Assembly (NCBI RefSeq): GCF_041051975.1
Contig: NZ_CP163435.1
Coordinates: forward strand, 6,179,001 to 6,243,000
Reading direction: 5' to 3'
Length of the DNA stretch: 64,000 nt
Source of the DNA: Streptomyces sp. R21
GTDB lineage: Bacteria > Actinomycetota > Actinomycetes > Streptomycetales > Streptomycetaceae
Below, piece after piece: positions 1-8,491 of the stretch (position 1 is its first letter; the number at the start of each line of letters is the position of its first letter). Below the pieces are notes generated by a model. That model had not been told where the DNA came from. It was given only the letters and a program-made list of their open reading frames with translations, and did not search any database. The translations under genes and the position numbers were made by a program.

Positions 1-38
1 GCCAGGGCATGGCCCTCCTCCTGGAGCGCACCTCGTAG
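1..38 (+). CDS. 3' end of an unidentified gene
   Basis: Reading frame 3 gives QGMALLLERTS followed by TAG, and every one of these codons ends in G or C, as expected for a real Streptomyces gene. A strong hairpin follows 12 bases later. Too little is visible to name the product. Confidence 0.5.
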   Translation, partial: QGMALLLERTS

Positions 39-50
39 GCTCACCACCCG

Positions 51-82
51 AAAGGGCGGCACCCCTTGGGGTGCCGCCCTTT
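51..82 (+). terminator. Intrinsic terminator hairpin
   Basis: A perfect 15-bp inverted repeat (51-65 with 68-82) around TT forms a very stable GC-rich stem. It lies just after the stop at 38 and before the 3' end of the minus-strand tRNA-Cys gene, so it can terminate both transcripts. As is usual in Streptomyces there is no long U tract. Confidence 0.75.
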
Positions 83-102
83 CGTTCTGCCTGTTCAGGC
101 GT

Positions 103-177
103 TGGAGGCCGTGGCGGGAATCGAACCCACGTAACTCGCTTTGCAGGCGAGTCCCTAAACCACTCGGGCACACGGCC
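103..177 (-). tRNA. tRNA-Cys (GCA)
   Basis: On the minus strand the 7-bp acceptor stem GGCCGTG/CACGGCC closes correctly, the discriminator is U (typical of tRNA-Cys) and CCA is encoded. The T arm reads GGTTCGATTCC. The anticodon stem CTCGC/GCGAG holds the loop CTGCAAA, so the anticodon is GCA. The gene stands alone and faces away from the MFS gene downstream. Confidence 0.95.
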
Positions 178-381
178 GGGTCGAGATCGGCACGGCTCAC
201 TCGTTCCGCTCTCGATGTGTCGACGGTAGGGCGGGCGGGGGAGGGGGCTCAAGGGTTCCGGGGGCGCTGCAACGGGACTGCCATACGCCGTTCATGAACG
301 GTGGTCGTACGACCAAGGTTCGAGCGGAACTCGGTCTTCCGTCAAGGTTCAAAGAGGGCTGTGCCTCCTACGCTGGCGGGC

Positions 382-1821
382 ATGACCGCCCTGGAAGCAC
401 GCGATGCCGAGACAGTCCCGCCGGACGCCGGCATGGGGGGCGCCGACGCCGGTGTCATGAGTCGGGACTATCGGGCGCTCAGCATCGGGATCGTGTCCGT
501 CGTGCTGCTCATCGCGTTCGAGGCGACCGCGGTGGGGACGGCGATGCCGGTGGCGGCGCGGGAGTTGGACGGGGTGTCGTTGTACGCCTTCGCGTTCTCG
601 GGGTACTTCACGACGAGCCTGCTGGGGATGGTGCTCGCCGGGCAGTGGTCCGACCGGGACGGTCCGCTCGGGTCGCTGACCGCGGGGATCGCGGCCTTCG
701 CGACCGGGCTGCTGCTGTCCGGGACGGCCGGGGCGATGTGGCTGTTCATCGTCGGGCGGGCGGTGCAGGGGCTCGGCGGCGGCCTGGTGGTCGTCGCGTT
801 GTACGTCGTCGTGGGGCGGGCCTACCCGGAACGGTTGCGGCCATCGATCCTGGCGGCGTTCGCGGCGGCCTGGGTGGTCCCGTCGGTCGTCGGGCCGCTC
901 GCTGCGGGCGCGGTGACCGAACACCTCGGATGGCGATGGGTGTTCGTCGGGATACCGGTCCTCGTCGTCCTTCCACTGGCGCTCGCGCTGCCGCACATAC
1001 GGCGGCGGACGGCGACCCGGGAGAAGGGGGCAGCCCGTGCTCCCTTCGACCGGCGTCGCCTCCGGCTCGCGTTCGGGATCTCGCTCGGCGCGGGGCTCCT
1101 CCAGTACGCCGCCCAGGACCTGGCCTGGCTCTCGCTCGTCCCCGCCGCCGCGGGCGCCGCGCTGCTGGTACCGGCGGCGCTCGGGCTGCTGCCGCGCGGC
1201 ACGTTCCGGGCGGCGCGCGGGCTGCCGTCCGTGGTGCTGCTGCGCGGCATCGCGGCGGGATCGTTCGTCGCCGCCGAGTCCTTCGTGCCGCTCATGCTGG
1301 TCACCCAGCGGGGGCTGTCGCCGACGCTCGCCGGGTTCTCGCTCGCGGCGGGCGGCGGCGCGTGGGCGCTCGGCTCGTACGTCCAGTCCCGGCCGCGTGT
1401 GGAGCCGTACCGCAATCGTCTGGTCCTTCTAGGGATGCTGCTGGTGGCGGCCGCGATCGCCACCGCGTCCAGCGTGCTGATCGACGCCGTGCCGGTGTGG
1501 ACCCTCGCCGTCGCCTGGGGCTTCGGCTGTTTCGGGATGGGGCTGGTGATCACCTCGACGACCGTGCTGCTGCTCCACCTCTCCGCCCCCGAGGAGGCCG
1601 GTGCCAACTCCGCCGCCCTGCAGATCTCCGACGGCCTCTCCAACGTCCTCCTGCTGGCCGTGGGCGGCGCCGCCTTCGCCGCGCTGGGCGGCGGCACGGT
1701 CAGCCACGCGGCCACCGCCGCGGACGGCTCCCGGCCCGCCGCCTTCGCGGCCGTGTTCCTGCCGATGGCGGCGGTGGCGCTGGTGGGGGCATGGGTGACC
1801 ACACGGCTGCGGACACGCTGA
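382..1821 (+). CDS. MFS transporter
   Basis: A 479-residue integral membrane protein of the major facilitator superfamily with about 12-14 hydrophobic segments. The first segment (around residues 35-50) is followed by the typical helix 1-2 region, and a GRAVQGLGGGL motif near residue 125 matches motif C-like sequences of drug:H+ antiporters. The ATG at 382 was chosen because the in-frame upstream extension (from 301) is Arg-rich and unlike an MFS N-terminus. It is followed after 172 bases by a second, different MFS exporter in the same direction, which suggests a drug-export locus. The substrate cannot be read from the sequence. Confidence 0.88.
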   Translation: MTALEARDAETVPPDAGMGGADAGVMSRDYRALSIGIVSVVLLIAFEATAVGTAMPVAARELDGVSLYAFAFSGYFTTSLLGMVLAGQWSDRDGPLGSLTAGIAAFATGLLLSGTAGAMWLFIVGRAVQGLGGGLVVVALYVVVGRAYPERLRPSILAAFAAAWVVPSVVGPLAAGAVTEHLGWRWVFVGIPVLVVLPLALALPHIRRRTATREKGAARAPFDRRRLRLAFGISLGAGLLQYAAQDLAWLSLVPAAAGAALLVPAALGLLPRGTFRAARGLPSVVLLRGIAAGSFVAAESFVPLMLVTQRGLSPTLAGFSLAAGGGAWALGSYVQSRPRVEPYRNRLVLLGMLLVAAAIATASSVLIDAVPVWTLAVAWGFGCFGMGLVITSTTVLLLHLSAPEEAGANSAALQISDGLSNVLLLAVGGAAFAALGGGTVSHAATAADGSRPAAFAAVFLPMAAVALVGAWVTTRLRTR

Positions 1822-1993
1822 CCCGCCGGGCGTCCGCGGGCACAGCCCCACTGAACAACCGCCCAAGTGGCACCCCCCACCCCACCCCGCGCATGCTGGA
1901 GATGTCGCGGCGTGCCGCGTCGCCGTCGGCGAGGGCCAGGAGGCCGTCGCGAGGGTGAGGTGCGTGAGCGCCGTGCTGCGAGGCGTATGAGGC

Positions 1994-3556
1994 ATGAGTC
2001 AGGTGGCAGCACGCAAGTGGTGGACCCTCGGCGCCGTCTGTGTGGCGGCGTTCATGCTGCTGCTCGACATCACGGTCGTGAACGTCGCGCTGCCCTCGAT
2101 CCGTGCGGACCTGGGCGCGAGTTTCACCGATCTGCAGTGGGTGATCGACGCGTACGCGCTCACCCTCGCCGCCTTCGTGCTCACCACCGGCTCGCTCGCC
2201 GATCGCCTCGGCCGCCGCCGGGTCTTCGCGGGCGGACTCGTGGTCTTCGCCCTCGCCTCCCTGCTCTGCGCGCTGGCGCCCGACCCGCTCTTCCTCAACT
2301 GCGCGCGCGCCGTCCAGGGCGTGGGCGGCGCGGCCATGTTCGCGGTGTCGCTGGCCCTGGTCGCCCAGGAGTTCCCGGCCGGGCGCGAACGCGGCACGGC
2401 GATGGGCCTGTACGGGGCGACGATCGGGGTCGCGGTGGCGATCGGCCCGCTGGTCGGCGGCGCGCTCACCGACGGGCTCGGCTGGCAGTCGATCTTCTAC
2501 CTCAACGTGCCGATCGGGGTCGCCGCGCTCGTGGTCACCTACGCGAAGCTGCGCGAGAGCCGGGACCCGAACGCCACGCGGGTGGACTGGCCCGGCGTCG
2601 CCACCTTCAGCGTCGCCCTGTTCCTGCTGGTATGGGCGCTGGTGCGCGGCAACGACGAGGGCTGGGGCAGCGCGCTGATCATCTCGCTGTTCGCGGCCGC
2701 CGCCGTACTGCTGGCCGCGTTCCTCGTGATCGAGGCGCGGGTACGCGAACCGATGCTTCCGCTGGGCCTGTTCCGGCGGCGGGCCTTCACCGGGGTGCAG
2801 CTCGCCGCGTTCGGCGTCTCCGCGGCGATGTTCGCGATGTTCCTCTACCTCACGCTCTACCTGCAGAACTACCTCGGCCTCTCGCCCTTCTCGACCGGCG
2901 TCCGCTACCTCCCGATCACGGTCGCCAGCTTCGTCGTGGCCCCGCTGGCCGGTGCGCTGCTCTCCCGGGTGCAGGCGCGGCTGCTGCTCTCCGTCGGCCT
3001 CGCCGCCGTGGGCGTCGGGATGCTCCTGATGCACGGCATCGAGACGGACTCCGCGTGGACGACCCTGCTCGCCGGGTTCCTCATCGGCGGCGCCGGGATC
3101 GGCCTCATCAACCCGGTGATCGCGGACGTGGCCGTGAGCGTCGTACCCGCCGAGCGCAGCGGCATGGCGGCCGGCATCAACGACACGTTCCGCCAGGTCG
3201 GCATCGCCGTCGGCACCGCTCTCTGGGGTGCGATCTTCATCGGCCGCGGCGCCGACAAGGTCGCCGAACTGACCGCGGGCAGCCCGACCGCGCAGGGCGG
3301 ACAGCCACGCCGCCTCATCGAGTCCGTCTCCTCCGGCAACCTCGACCAGGCCCTCGCGCCGGTGCCCCCGCCCTCCCGTGCCGCCGTCGCCTCGGCCGCG
3401 CGCGAGGGGTTCCTCAGCGGCCTCAACCTCGTCCTGCTGCTCGGCGCCCTGGTCTGCTTCCTCAGTGCTGCACTGGCGCTGTGGCTGGTGCGGGAACACG
3501 AGATCGAACGGCAGGCCATCGTGGTGACGCACCCTCCGGCGCGGGTCGAATCCTGA
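1994..3556 (+). CDS. MFS drug exporter, DHA2 (EmrB/QacA) type
   Basis: A 520-residue protein with about 14 predicted membrane segments. The N-terminus carries LLDITVVNVALPSI, the signature of DHA2 (14-TMS) exporters, and GSLADRLGRRRVF is MFS motif A between helices 2 and 3. RAVQGVGGAAMF near residue 105 fits motif C. The family extrudes cationic dyes, antiseptics and antibiotics with proton antiport. The ATG at 1994 gives a natural short cytosolic N-terminus. It probably works beside the MFS gene at 382, though the 172-base gap leaves co-transcription open. No regulator of the TetR or MarR type is adjacent. Confidence 0.9.
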   Translation: MSQVAARKWWTLGAVCVAAFMLLLDITVVNVALPSIRADLGASFTDLQWVIDAYALTLAAFVLTTGSLADRLGRRRVFAGGLVVFALASLLCALAPDPLFLNCARAVQGVGGAAMFAVSLALVAQEFPAGRERGTAMGLYGATIGVAVAIGPLVGGALTDGLGWQSIFYLNVPIGVAALVVTYAKLRESRDPNATRVDWPGVATFSVALFLLVWALVRGNDEGWGSALIISLFAAAAVLLAAFLVIEARVREPMLPLGLFRRRAFTGVQLAAFGVSAAMFAMFLYLTLYLQNYLGLSPFSTGVRYLPITVASFVVAPLAGALLSRVQARLLLSVGLAAVGVGMLLMHGIETDSAWTTLLAGFLIGGAGIGLINPVIADVAVSVVPAERSGMAAGINDTFRQVGIAVGTALWGAIFIGRGADKVAELTAGSPTAQGGQPRRLIESVSSGNLDQALAPVPPPSRAAVASAAREGFLSGLNLVLLLGALVCFLSAALALWLVREHEIERQAIVVTHPPARVES

Positions 3557-3647
3557 CGGTACGGAAGGTCCTTGGGGGCGCTCTGAGACCGCCGTACGGT
3601 GATGTGAGCTAGGTCCCATGGACGGCTGACCCGGCGTCGTCCGCCCG

Positions 3648-3674
3648 TTGACACCAGTGCGTCGCCGGTAGGGT
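3648..3674 (+). promoter_or_regulatory. Candidate vegetative promoter of the helicase gene
   Basis: TTGACA at 3648-3653 and TAGGGT at 3669-3674 are separated by 15 bases, a short but usable spacer. The -10 overlaps a possible GTG at 3673, which argues that translation starts further down at 3724. Confidence 0.5.
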
Positions 3675-3723
3675 GGCCCGGTTGTCATACGTAGCCGAGC
3701 CGCTCAACCCCACAACGGAGACC

Positions 3724-5532
3724 GTGACTACCACCGCCGCCAGCGCTGCCGCCCCGCACTCCTCGCACCACCTCTCACCCGCCTTCCCCGGCCGTGCCCC
3801 CTGGGGTACCGCGGGCAAGCTGCGTGCCTGGCAGGAAGGGGCGATGAGCCGGTACATCCAGGAGCAGCCGCGTGACTTCCTGGCCGTCGCCACCCCCGGC
3901 GCCGGCAAGACGACGTTCGCGCTGACGCTCGCGTCCTGGCTGCTGCACCACCATGTCGTGCAGCAGGTGACGGTGGTCGCGCCGACCGAGCATCTGAAGA
4001 AGCAGTGGGCCGAGGCGGCCGCGCGCATAGGGATCAAGCTGGACCCGGAGTACAGCGCGGGCCCGCTCAGCAAGGAGTACCAGGGCGTCGCCGTGACGTA
4101 CGCGGGTGTGGGCGTGCGGCCCATGCTGCACCGCAACCGTGTCGAGCAGCGCAAGACCCTCGTCATCCTCGACGAGATCCACCACGCCGGCGACAGCAAG
4201 TCCTGGGGCGAGGCCTGCCTCGAGGCCTTCGAGCCCGCCACCCGCCGCCTCGCGCTCACGGGTACGCCGTTCCGCTCCGACACCAACCCCATCCCCTTCG
4301 TGACGTACGAGGAGGGGAAGGACGGGATCCGGCGGTCGTCCGCCGACTACACGTACGGATACGGCAACGCGCTGGCCGACAACGTCGTCCGCCCCGTCAT
4401 CTTCCTCTCCTACAGCGGCAACATGCGGTGGCGCACCAAGGCGGGGGACGAGATCGCCGCCCGCCTCGGCGAGCCCATGACCAAGGACGCCATCTCGCAG
4501 GCCTGGCGCACCGCCCTCGACCCGCGCGGCGAGTGGATGCCCAGCGTGCTGCGCGCCGCCGATCAGCGGCTGACCGAGGTCAGGAAGGGCATCCCGGACG
4601 CCGGCGCCCTCGTCATCGCCTCCGACCAGGACTCGGCGCGTGCCTACGCCAAGCTGATCCGCGAGATCACCGGCACGAAGGCCACCCTCGTCCTGTCCGA
4701 CGACACCGGCGCCTCCAACCGGATCGACGAGTTCAGCCACAGCAACGACCGCTGGATGGTCGCCGTCCGCATGGTGTCCGAGGGCGTCGACGTGCCCCGG
4801 CTGGCGGTCGGGGTGTACGCCACCACCATCTCCACCCCGCTCTTCTTCGCGCAGGCCGTCGGCCGCTTCGTACGGTCCCGGCGGCGCGGCGAGACCGCCT
4901 CCGTCTTCCTCCCGACCGTCCCCGACCTCCTCGGTTTCGCCAACGAGATGGAGGTCGAGCGCGACCACGTCCTCGACAAGCCCAAGAAGGAGGGCGAGGA
5001 GGACCCGTACGCCGAGGAGGACAAGCTCCTCGAGGAGGCCGAGAAGCAGCAGGACGAGGACACCGGCGAGCAGGAGCAGTTCTCCTTCGAGGCGCTGGAG
5101 TCCGAGGCCGTCTTCGACCGCGTCCTCTACGACGGCGCCGAGTTCGGCATGCAGGCCCACCCGGGCAGCGAGGAGGAGCAGGACTACCTCGGCATCCCCG
5201 GGCTGCTCGAACCCGACCAGGTGCAGATGCTGCTCCAGAAGCGGCAGGCCCGGCAGATCGCGCACAGCCGCAAGAAGCCCGACGACGAGGCGGATCTCCT
5301 CGAACTCCCGGCCGAGCGGCGGCCCGTGGTCTCCCACAAGGAGATGCTCGAACTGCGCAAGCAGCTCAACACCATGGTCGGCGCGTACGTCCACCAGAGC
5401 GGCAAGCCGCACGGCGTGATCCACACCGAGCTGCGGCGCGTGTGCGGCGGCCCGCCGAGCGCCGAGGCCACGGCGGGGCAACTGCGGCAGCGCATCGCCA
5501 AGGTGCAGGAGTGGGCCACCCGGATGCGGTGA
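3724..5532 (+). CDS. DEAD/DEAH-box superfamily 2 helicase
   Basis: A 602-residue SF2 ATPase. Walker A (ATPGAGKTTFA) lies at about residues 56-66, the DEIH Walker B (LVILDEIHHAGD) near 147-158, motif III as ALTGTPFRSD near 178, and the helicase C-terminal half with MVSEGVDVPRL and QAVGRFVRSRR near 350-387. A strongly acidic linker (about 420-455) separates the core from a C-terminal domain. The GTG at 3724 was preferred because GGAG lies 4 bases upstream and the upstream GTG at 3673 sits inside a -10-like element. It looks like a conserved, stand-alone Streptomyces helicase. Its substrate (DNA or RNA) is not evident. Confidence 0.9.
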   Translation: MTTTAASAAAPHSSHHLSPAFPGRAPWGTAGKLRAWQEGAMSRYIQEQPRDFLAVATPGAGKTTFALTLASWLLHHHVVQQVTVVAPTEHLKKQWAEAAARIGIKLDPEYSAGPLSKEYQGVAVTYAGVGVRPMLHRNRVEQRKTLVILDEIHHAGDSKSWGEACLEAFEPATRRLALTGTPFRSDTNPIPFVTYEEGKDGIRRSSADYTYGYGNALADNVVRPVIFLSYSGNMRWRTKAGDEIAARLGEPMTKDAISQAWRTALDPRGEWMPSVLRAADQRLTEVRKGIPDAGALVIASDQDSARAYAKLIREITGTKATLVLSDDTGASNRIDEFSHSNDRWMVAVRMVSEGVDVPRLAVGVYATTISTPLFFAQAVGRFVRSRRRGETASVFLPTVPDLLGFANEMEVERDHVLDKPKKEGEEDPYAEEDKLLEEAEKQQDEDTGEQEQFSFEALESEAVFDRVLYDGAEFGMQAHPGSEEEQDYLGIPGLLEPDQVQMLLQKRQARQIAHSRKKPDDEADLLELPAERRPVVSHKEMLELRKQLNTMVGAYVHQSGKPHGVIHTELRRVCGGPPSAEATAGQLRQRIAKVQEWATRMR

Positions 5533-5967
5533 CGGGGCGGGCACGGCTCTGCCGCCTTGCGGTCGTCTCCGGTCCGTTCTCCGTACGTCGACGGCGGCCC
5601 CGTTTCCCGTACGACGATGCCGCCACCGGCGTACGCCCGGCACGTCTTCCGGCGTGTGCGCTCTGTGCAGGGGTGGTGCACGCCGCGTGGCAGGCGCCCT
5701 GCGTATCGGGACAAACGGAATCACTCCGCACCGTCCGATGCCCGGATTCTGGACGAAGACTTCCGCTGAGCGGACTGGCTCGCTACTGTCCCGCTACGCA
5801 CACGCCCCGTGGCAGCGCCGCCGCGGAGCGCAGCCGTGAAGCGACTGGGCCCGGGAGAACCCGGGTCGTATGCCGACCGGCGGCCTCTGAAGCGCGTCGC
5901 CGACGGGACTCGGTGACGCATACGCCGCGAGGAGGCCGTCGACCCTCACCACTAAGGAGTGGGCGTC
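5533..5967 (+). other. Non-coding stretch before the IclR gene
   Basis: About 435 bases with no reading frame showing convincing codon bias. AAGGAG at 5954-5959 is the ribosome binding site of the IclR gene. No strong hairpin or repeat was seen. Confidence 0.5.
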
Positions 5968-6609
5968 GTGACCGCGGAGACCTCTCAGACGCTCGACCGG
6001 GGCCTCAGGGTCCTCAAGCTGCTCGCCGACACGGATCACGGGCTGACCGTCACCGAGCTCTCGAACAAACTGGGCGTGAACCGGACTGTTGTGTACCGGT
6101 TGCTCGCCACGCTGGAGCAGCACGCACTCGTACGCCGGGACCTCGGTGGCCGCGCCCGGGTCGGGCTCGGTGTGCTGCGCCTGGGCCGCCAGGTGCACCC
6201 CCTCGTACGTGAGGCCGCGCTGCCGGCGCTGCGCGCGCTGGCCGAGGACATCGGGGCGACGGCACACCTGACGCTGGTCGACGGGACGGAGGCGCTGGCC
6301 GTGGCCGTCGTCGAGCCGACATGGACGGACTACCACGTGGCCTACCGCGCCGGATTCCGGCACCCGCTGGACCGGGGCGCCGCCGGGCGCGCCATCCTCG
6401 CCGCCCGGCAGACACCGGTGTCCGAGCCCGGATACACGCTCACGCACGGGGAGTTGGAGGCGGGGGCGAGCGGCGCCGCGGCGCCGCTCATCGGCGTGAC
6501 GGGGGTCGAGGGGAGCGTCGGGGTGGTCATGCTGGCGGACTCCGTTCCGGAGCGGGTGGGGCCCCGGGTGGTGGACGCGGCGCGCGAGGTCGCCGACGCG
6601 TTGCGCTGA
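5968..6609 (+). CDS. IclR-family transcriptional regulator
   Basis: A 213-residue DNA-binding protein. The N-terminal winged helix-turn-helix (residues about 8-65) contains LTVTELSNKLGVNRTVVYRLL, and the rest forms an IclR effector-binding domain with a truncated appearance (family members are usually about 250 residues). The GTG at 5968 is chosen because AAGGAG ends 8 bases upstream. IclR proteins usually control catabolic or efflux genes next to them, but the neighbours here (helicase, protease) give no clear target. Confidence 0.85.
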   Translation: MTAETSQTLDRGLRVLKLLADTDHGLTVTELSNKLGVNRTVVYRLLATLEQHALVRRDLGGRARVGLGVLRLGRQVHPLVREAALPALRALAEDIGATAHLTLVDGTEALAVAVVEPTWTDYHVAYRAGFRHPLDRGAAGRAILAARQTPVSEPGYTLTHGELEAGASGAAAPLIGVTGVEGSVGVVMLADSVPERVGPRVVDAAREVADALR

Positions 6610-6772
6610 CGGCGCGGGGCCGCCGACGCGTTGCGCCGACGGCGCGGGCGCCGGAGCCGAGCCGGACCTCGCCCGCGAGGCCGCCCGGCGCCGCGGGCCG
6701 TGCCCACGTCTCACGACCGCCCGCCGGGACCTGTACGGAAGCTCCGCGGAGCGGTGACGTTAGATTGATCCC

Positions 6773-7558
6773 GTGCTCTCTCGCCTCACACGCCCCCAGG
6801 CCATCGCCGTCTGCGCCCTCCCCGTCGTGGCCCTGCTCGCCACGGCGGCGTTCGCGCCGCTGCCGTTCTCCGTCGCGCAGCCCGGTATGACGGCGAACGT
6901 CCTCGGCGAGAACAAGGGCGACGAGGTGATCACCATCAGCGGGGCGCCCACCCGGGACACCCGCGGGCAGCTGCGGATGACGACGATCGAGGCGACGGGC
7001 CCCGACACGCATGTCTCGCTCGGCGACGTCCTCGACGGCTGGTTCAGTACCGACCGGGCGGTGCTGCCGCGCGACTCGGTCTACCCGAGCGGCGACAGCG
7101 TCAAGGAGATCGAGGCGCACAACACCGCACAGATGAAGGAGTCCCAGGACACCGCCACCGAGGCCGCGCTGTCCTACCTCCACAAGAAGGACGTCAAGGT
7201 CACGCTCAAGCTGGCCGACGTCGGCGGGCCCAGCGCCGGGCTGCTCTTCTCGCTCGGCATCGTCGACAAGCTGGACGGCGACGGCAGCGGCGGCGACCTC
7301 ACGGGCGGCCGCACCATCGCGGGTACGGGAACGATCGACGCCGACGGGACGGTCGGCGCGGTGGGCGGCGTAGCGCTGAAGACGCAGGCCGCGCGGCGGG
7401 ACGGCGCAACGGTCTTCCTGGTCCCGAAGGCGGAGTGCTCGGACGCGAAGTCGGAGCTGCCCGAGGGACTGCGCCTGATTCCGGTCACCACGCTCAACAG
7501 CGCGGTGGACTCGCTGGTCGCCCTGGAGAAGGGCAAGGGCTCGGTACCGAGCTGTTAG
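6773..7558 (+). CDS. Secreted/membrane Lon-type (S16) protease, YlbL-like
   Basis: A 261-residue protein with an N-terminal hydrophobic segment (about residues 10-30) acting as signal anchor. The C-terminal half is a Lon proteolytic domain: the catalytic serine is Ser154 in GGPSAG and the catalytic lysine is Lys203 in ALKTQAARR, the Ser-Lys dyad of family S16. Related YlbL proteins carry a PDZ domain before the protease domain. Here the intermediate region (40-130) is short and a PDZ fold is not obvious. TAGATT at 6761-6766 ends 6 bases before the GTG, so the mRNA is probably leaderless. The stop overlaps the stop of the convergent small gene. Confidence 0.85.
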   Translation: MLSRLTRPQAIAVCALPVVALLATAAFAPLPFSVAQPGMTANVLGENKGDEVITISGAPTRDTRGQLRMTTIEATGPDTHVSLGDVLDGWFSTDRAVLPRDSVYPSGDSVKEIEAHNTAQMKESQDTATEAALSYLHKKDVKVTLKLADVGGPSAGLLFSLGIVDKLDGDGSGGDLTGGRTIAGTGTIDADGTVGAVGGVALKTQAARRDGATVFLVPKAECSDAKSELPEGLRLIPVTTLNSAVDSLVALEKGKGSVPSC

Positions 7559-7737
7559 GCGATGGCGGGCCTCGGGGCGGCGGCGAGCCGCAGGCCCACC
7601 TCCACGAGGGTCCAGCCGAGTCGGGTACGGAGTTCGCCGGGGCGCTTGGCCTCGGTGGCGAGCCGGTGCGCGTCGGCCTGGGCGCGGAGTTCGGCGGCGC
7701 GGACGTGGTGCAGCTGGAGGTGGGTCTCCGAGTGCAT
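7555..7737 (-). CDS. Small conserved hypothetical protein
   Basis: A 60-residue Ala/Arg/Leu-rich, probably helical protein (MHSETHLQLHHVRAAELRAQ at the start) with good GC3 and a purine-rich AAAGG upstream of the ATG. It has the look of small Streptomyces proteins with a short amphipathic helix, but I do not recognise a domain. Its TAA overlaps by 2 bases the TAG of the convergent protease gene. It lies 50 bases downstream of the ArsR-type regulator on the same strand and may share its transcript. Confidence 0.65.
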   Translation of the reverse strand: MHSETHLQLHHVRAAELRAQADAHRLATEAKRPGELRTRLGWTLVEVGLRLAAAPRPAIA

Positions 7738-7787
7738 CGGGATGACCTTTCTGTGAGAACTGCTCGGTGAGGGACTTCTTGGGCTTC

Positions 7788-8390
7788 TCAGTTGGTGGTG
7801 AACGGGAAGACGTGTGTGTGGATGCGGACCTGCTCGGCCTCGGGGATCTCCGCGGAGGCGGCGCGTGCGCGGTAGGTGTCGACCAAGTCGTGCATCTCCT
7901 TGATGAGTTCAGCGGTGAGGCCGGGAGTCAGCCGTAGCGTCATGTCGCTCATGTCGCTGGCGCTCGTCCACTCCCTGGACCAGTCGTCCCGGGTGCCGAG
8001 CCAGGTCGACAGCTCCCTGGAGTGCGTGGTCGCGATCTCGTGCAGGAACGTGTCCACGGCGCCCCGCACGGCCGGATCGGAGTCCTTGAGCATGGCGTCG
8101 TCGAAGATCAGGCCCTGAGCGGCCGCCTTCCACCAGCGCTCCCGCCCCTTGCCGTGCTCGGGGGCGTCCTCGACGAAGCCGTGCGCGGCGAGCTGCCGCA
8201 GGTGGTAACTGGTCGCCCCGCTGGACTCACCGAGGCGTTCGGCGAGCTGCGAGGCGGTCGCCGGGCCCCGCTGGCGCAGTGCGCTGAGCAACTGCATCCG
8301 CAGGGGGTGAGCCAGGCCCCGCAGTGAGCGGGCGTCAAGGGTGCGGTACTGCTCCTGCGGCTTCTGGGGCCGTTCCGGCTGCTCCGTCAT
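7788..8390 (-). CDS. ArsR-type winged-helix transcriptional regulator
   Basis: A 200-residue regulator. The N-terminal domain (about 20-100) is an ArsR/HTH_20 winged helix with LRGLAHPLRMQLLSAL and a recognition helix in GESSGATSYHLRQLAAHGFV. The C-terminal half is helical and lacks the Cys ligands of metal-sensing ArsR proteins, so it is probably a ligand-sensing or structural variant. The ATG at 8390 was chosen because upstream in-frame sequence is not protein-like. A near-perfect 17-bp inverted repeat lies 20 bases upstream of the start, so autoregulation is likely. Confidence 0.88.
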   Translation of the reverse strand: MTEQPERPQKPQEQYRTLDARSLRGLAHPLRMQLLSALRQRGPATASQLAERLGESSGATSYHLRQLAAHGFVEDAPEHGKGRERWWKAAAQGLIFDDAMLKDSDPAVRGAVDTFLHEIATTHSRELSTWLGTRDDWSREWTSASDMSDMTLRLTPGLTAELIKEMHDLVDTYRARAASAEIPEAEQVRIHTHVFPFTTN

Positions 8391-8409
8391 GCGTACAAAG
8401 ATAGCGCTG

Positions 8410-8451
8410 CAAAGACTTGGTTGCAACGGGTTCTTTGCAACTAAGTCTTTG
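8410..8451 (-). promoter_or_regulatory. Inverted-repeat operator upstream of the ArsR-type gene
   Basis: CAAAGACTTGGTTGCAA (8410-8426) and TTGCAACTAAGTCTTTG (8435-8451) are inverted copies differing at a single position, separated by 8 bases. This AT-richer block in a GC-rich genome lies directly upstream of the regulator start and is the obvious binding site. Confidence 0.7.
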
Positions 8452-8491
8452 GAACTCGCCATCGCGCCGAGTGGGCTCAACTCGCGGGCCC

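Noticed and set aside
294..1958. A 554-codon frame overlapping the first MFS gene
   Set aside because: Arg/Gly-rich shadow without hydrophobic segments; the true frame encodes a normal membrane transporter.
1700..3688. A 662-codon minus-strand frame opposite the second MFS gene
   Set aside because: Highly charged shadow composition; the plus-strand MFS motifs are clear.
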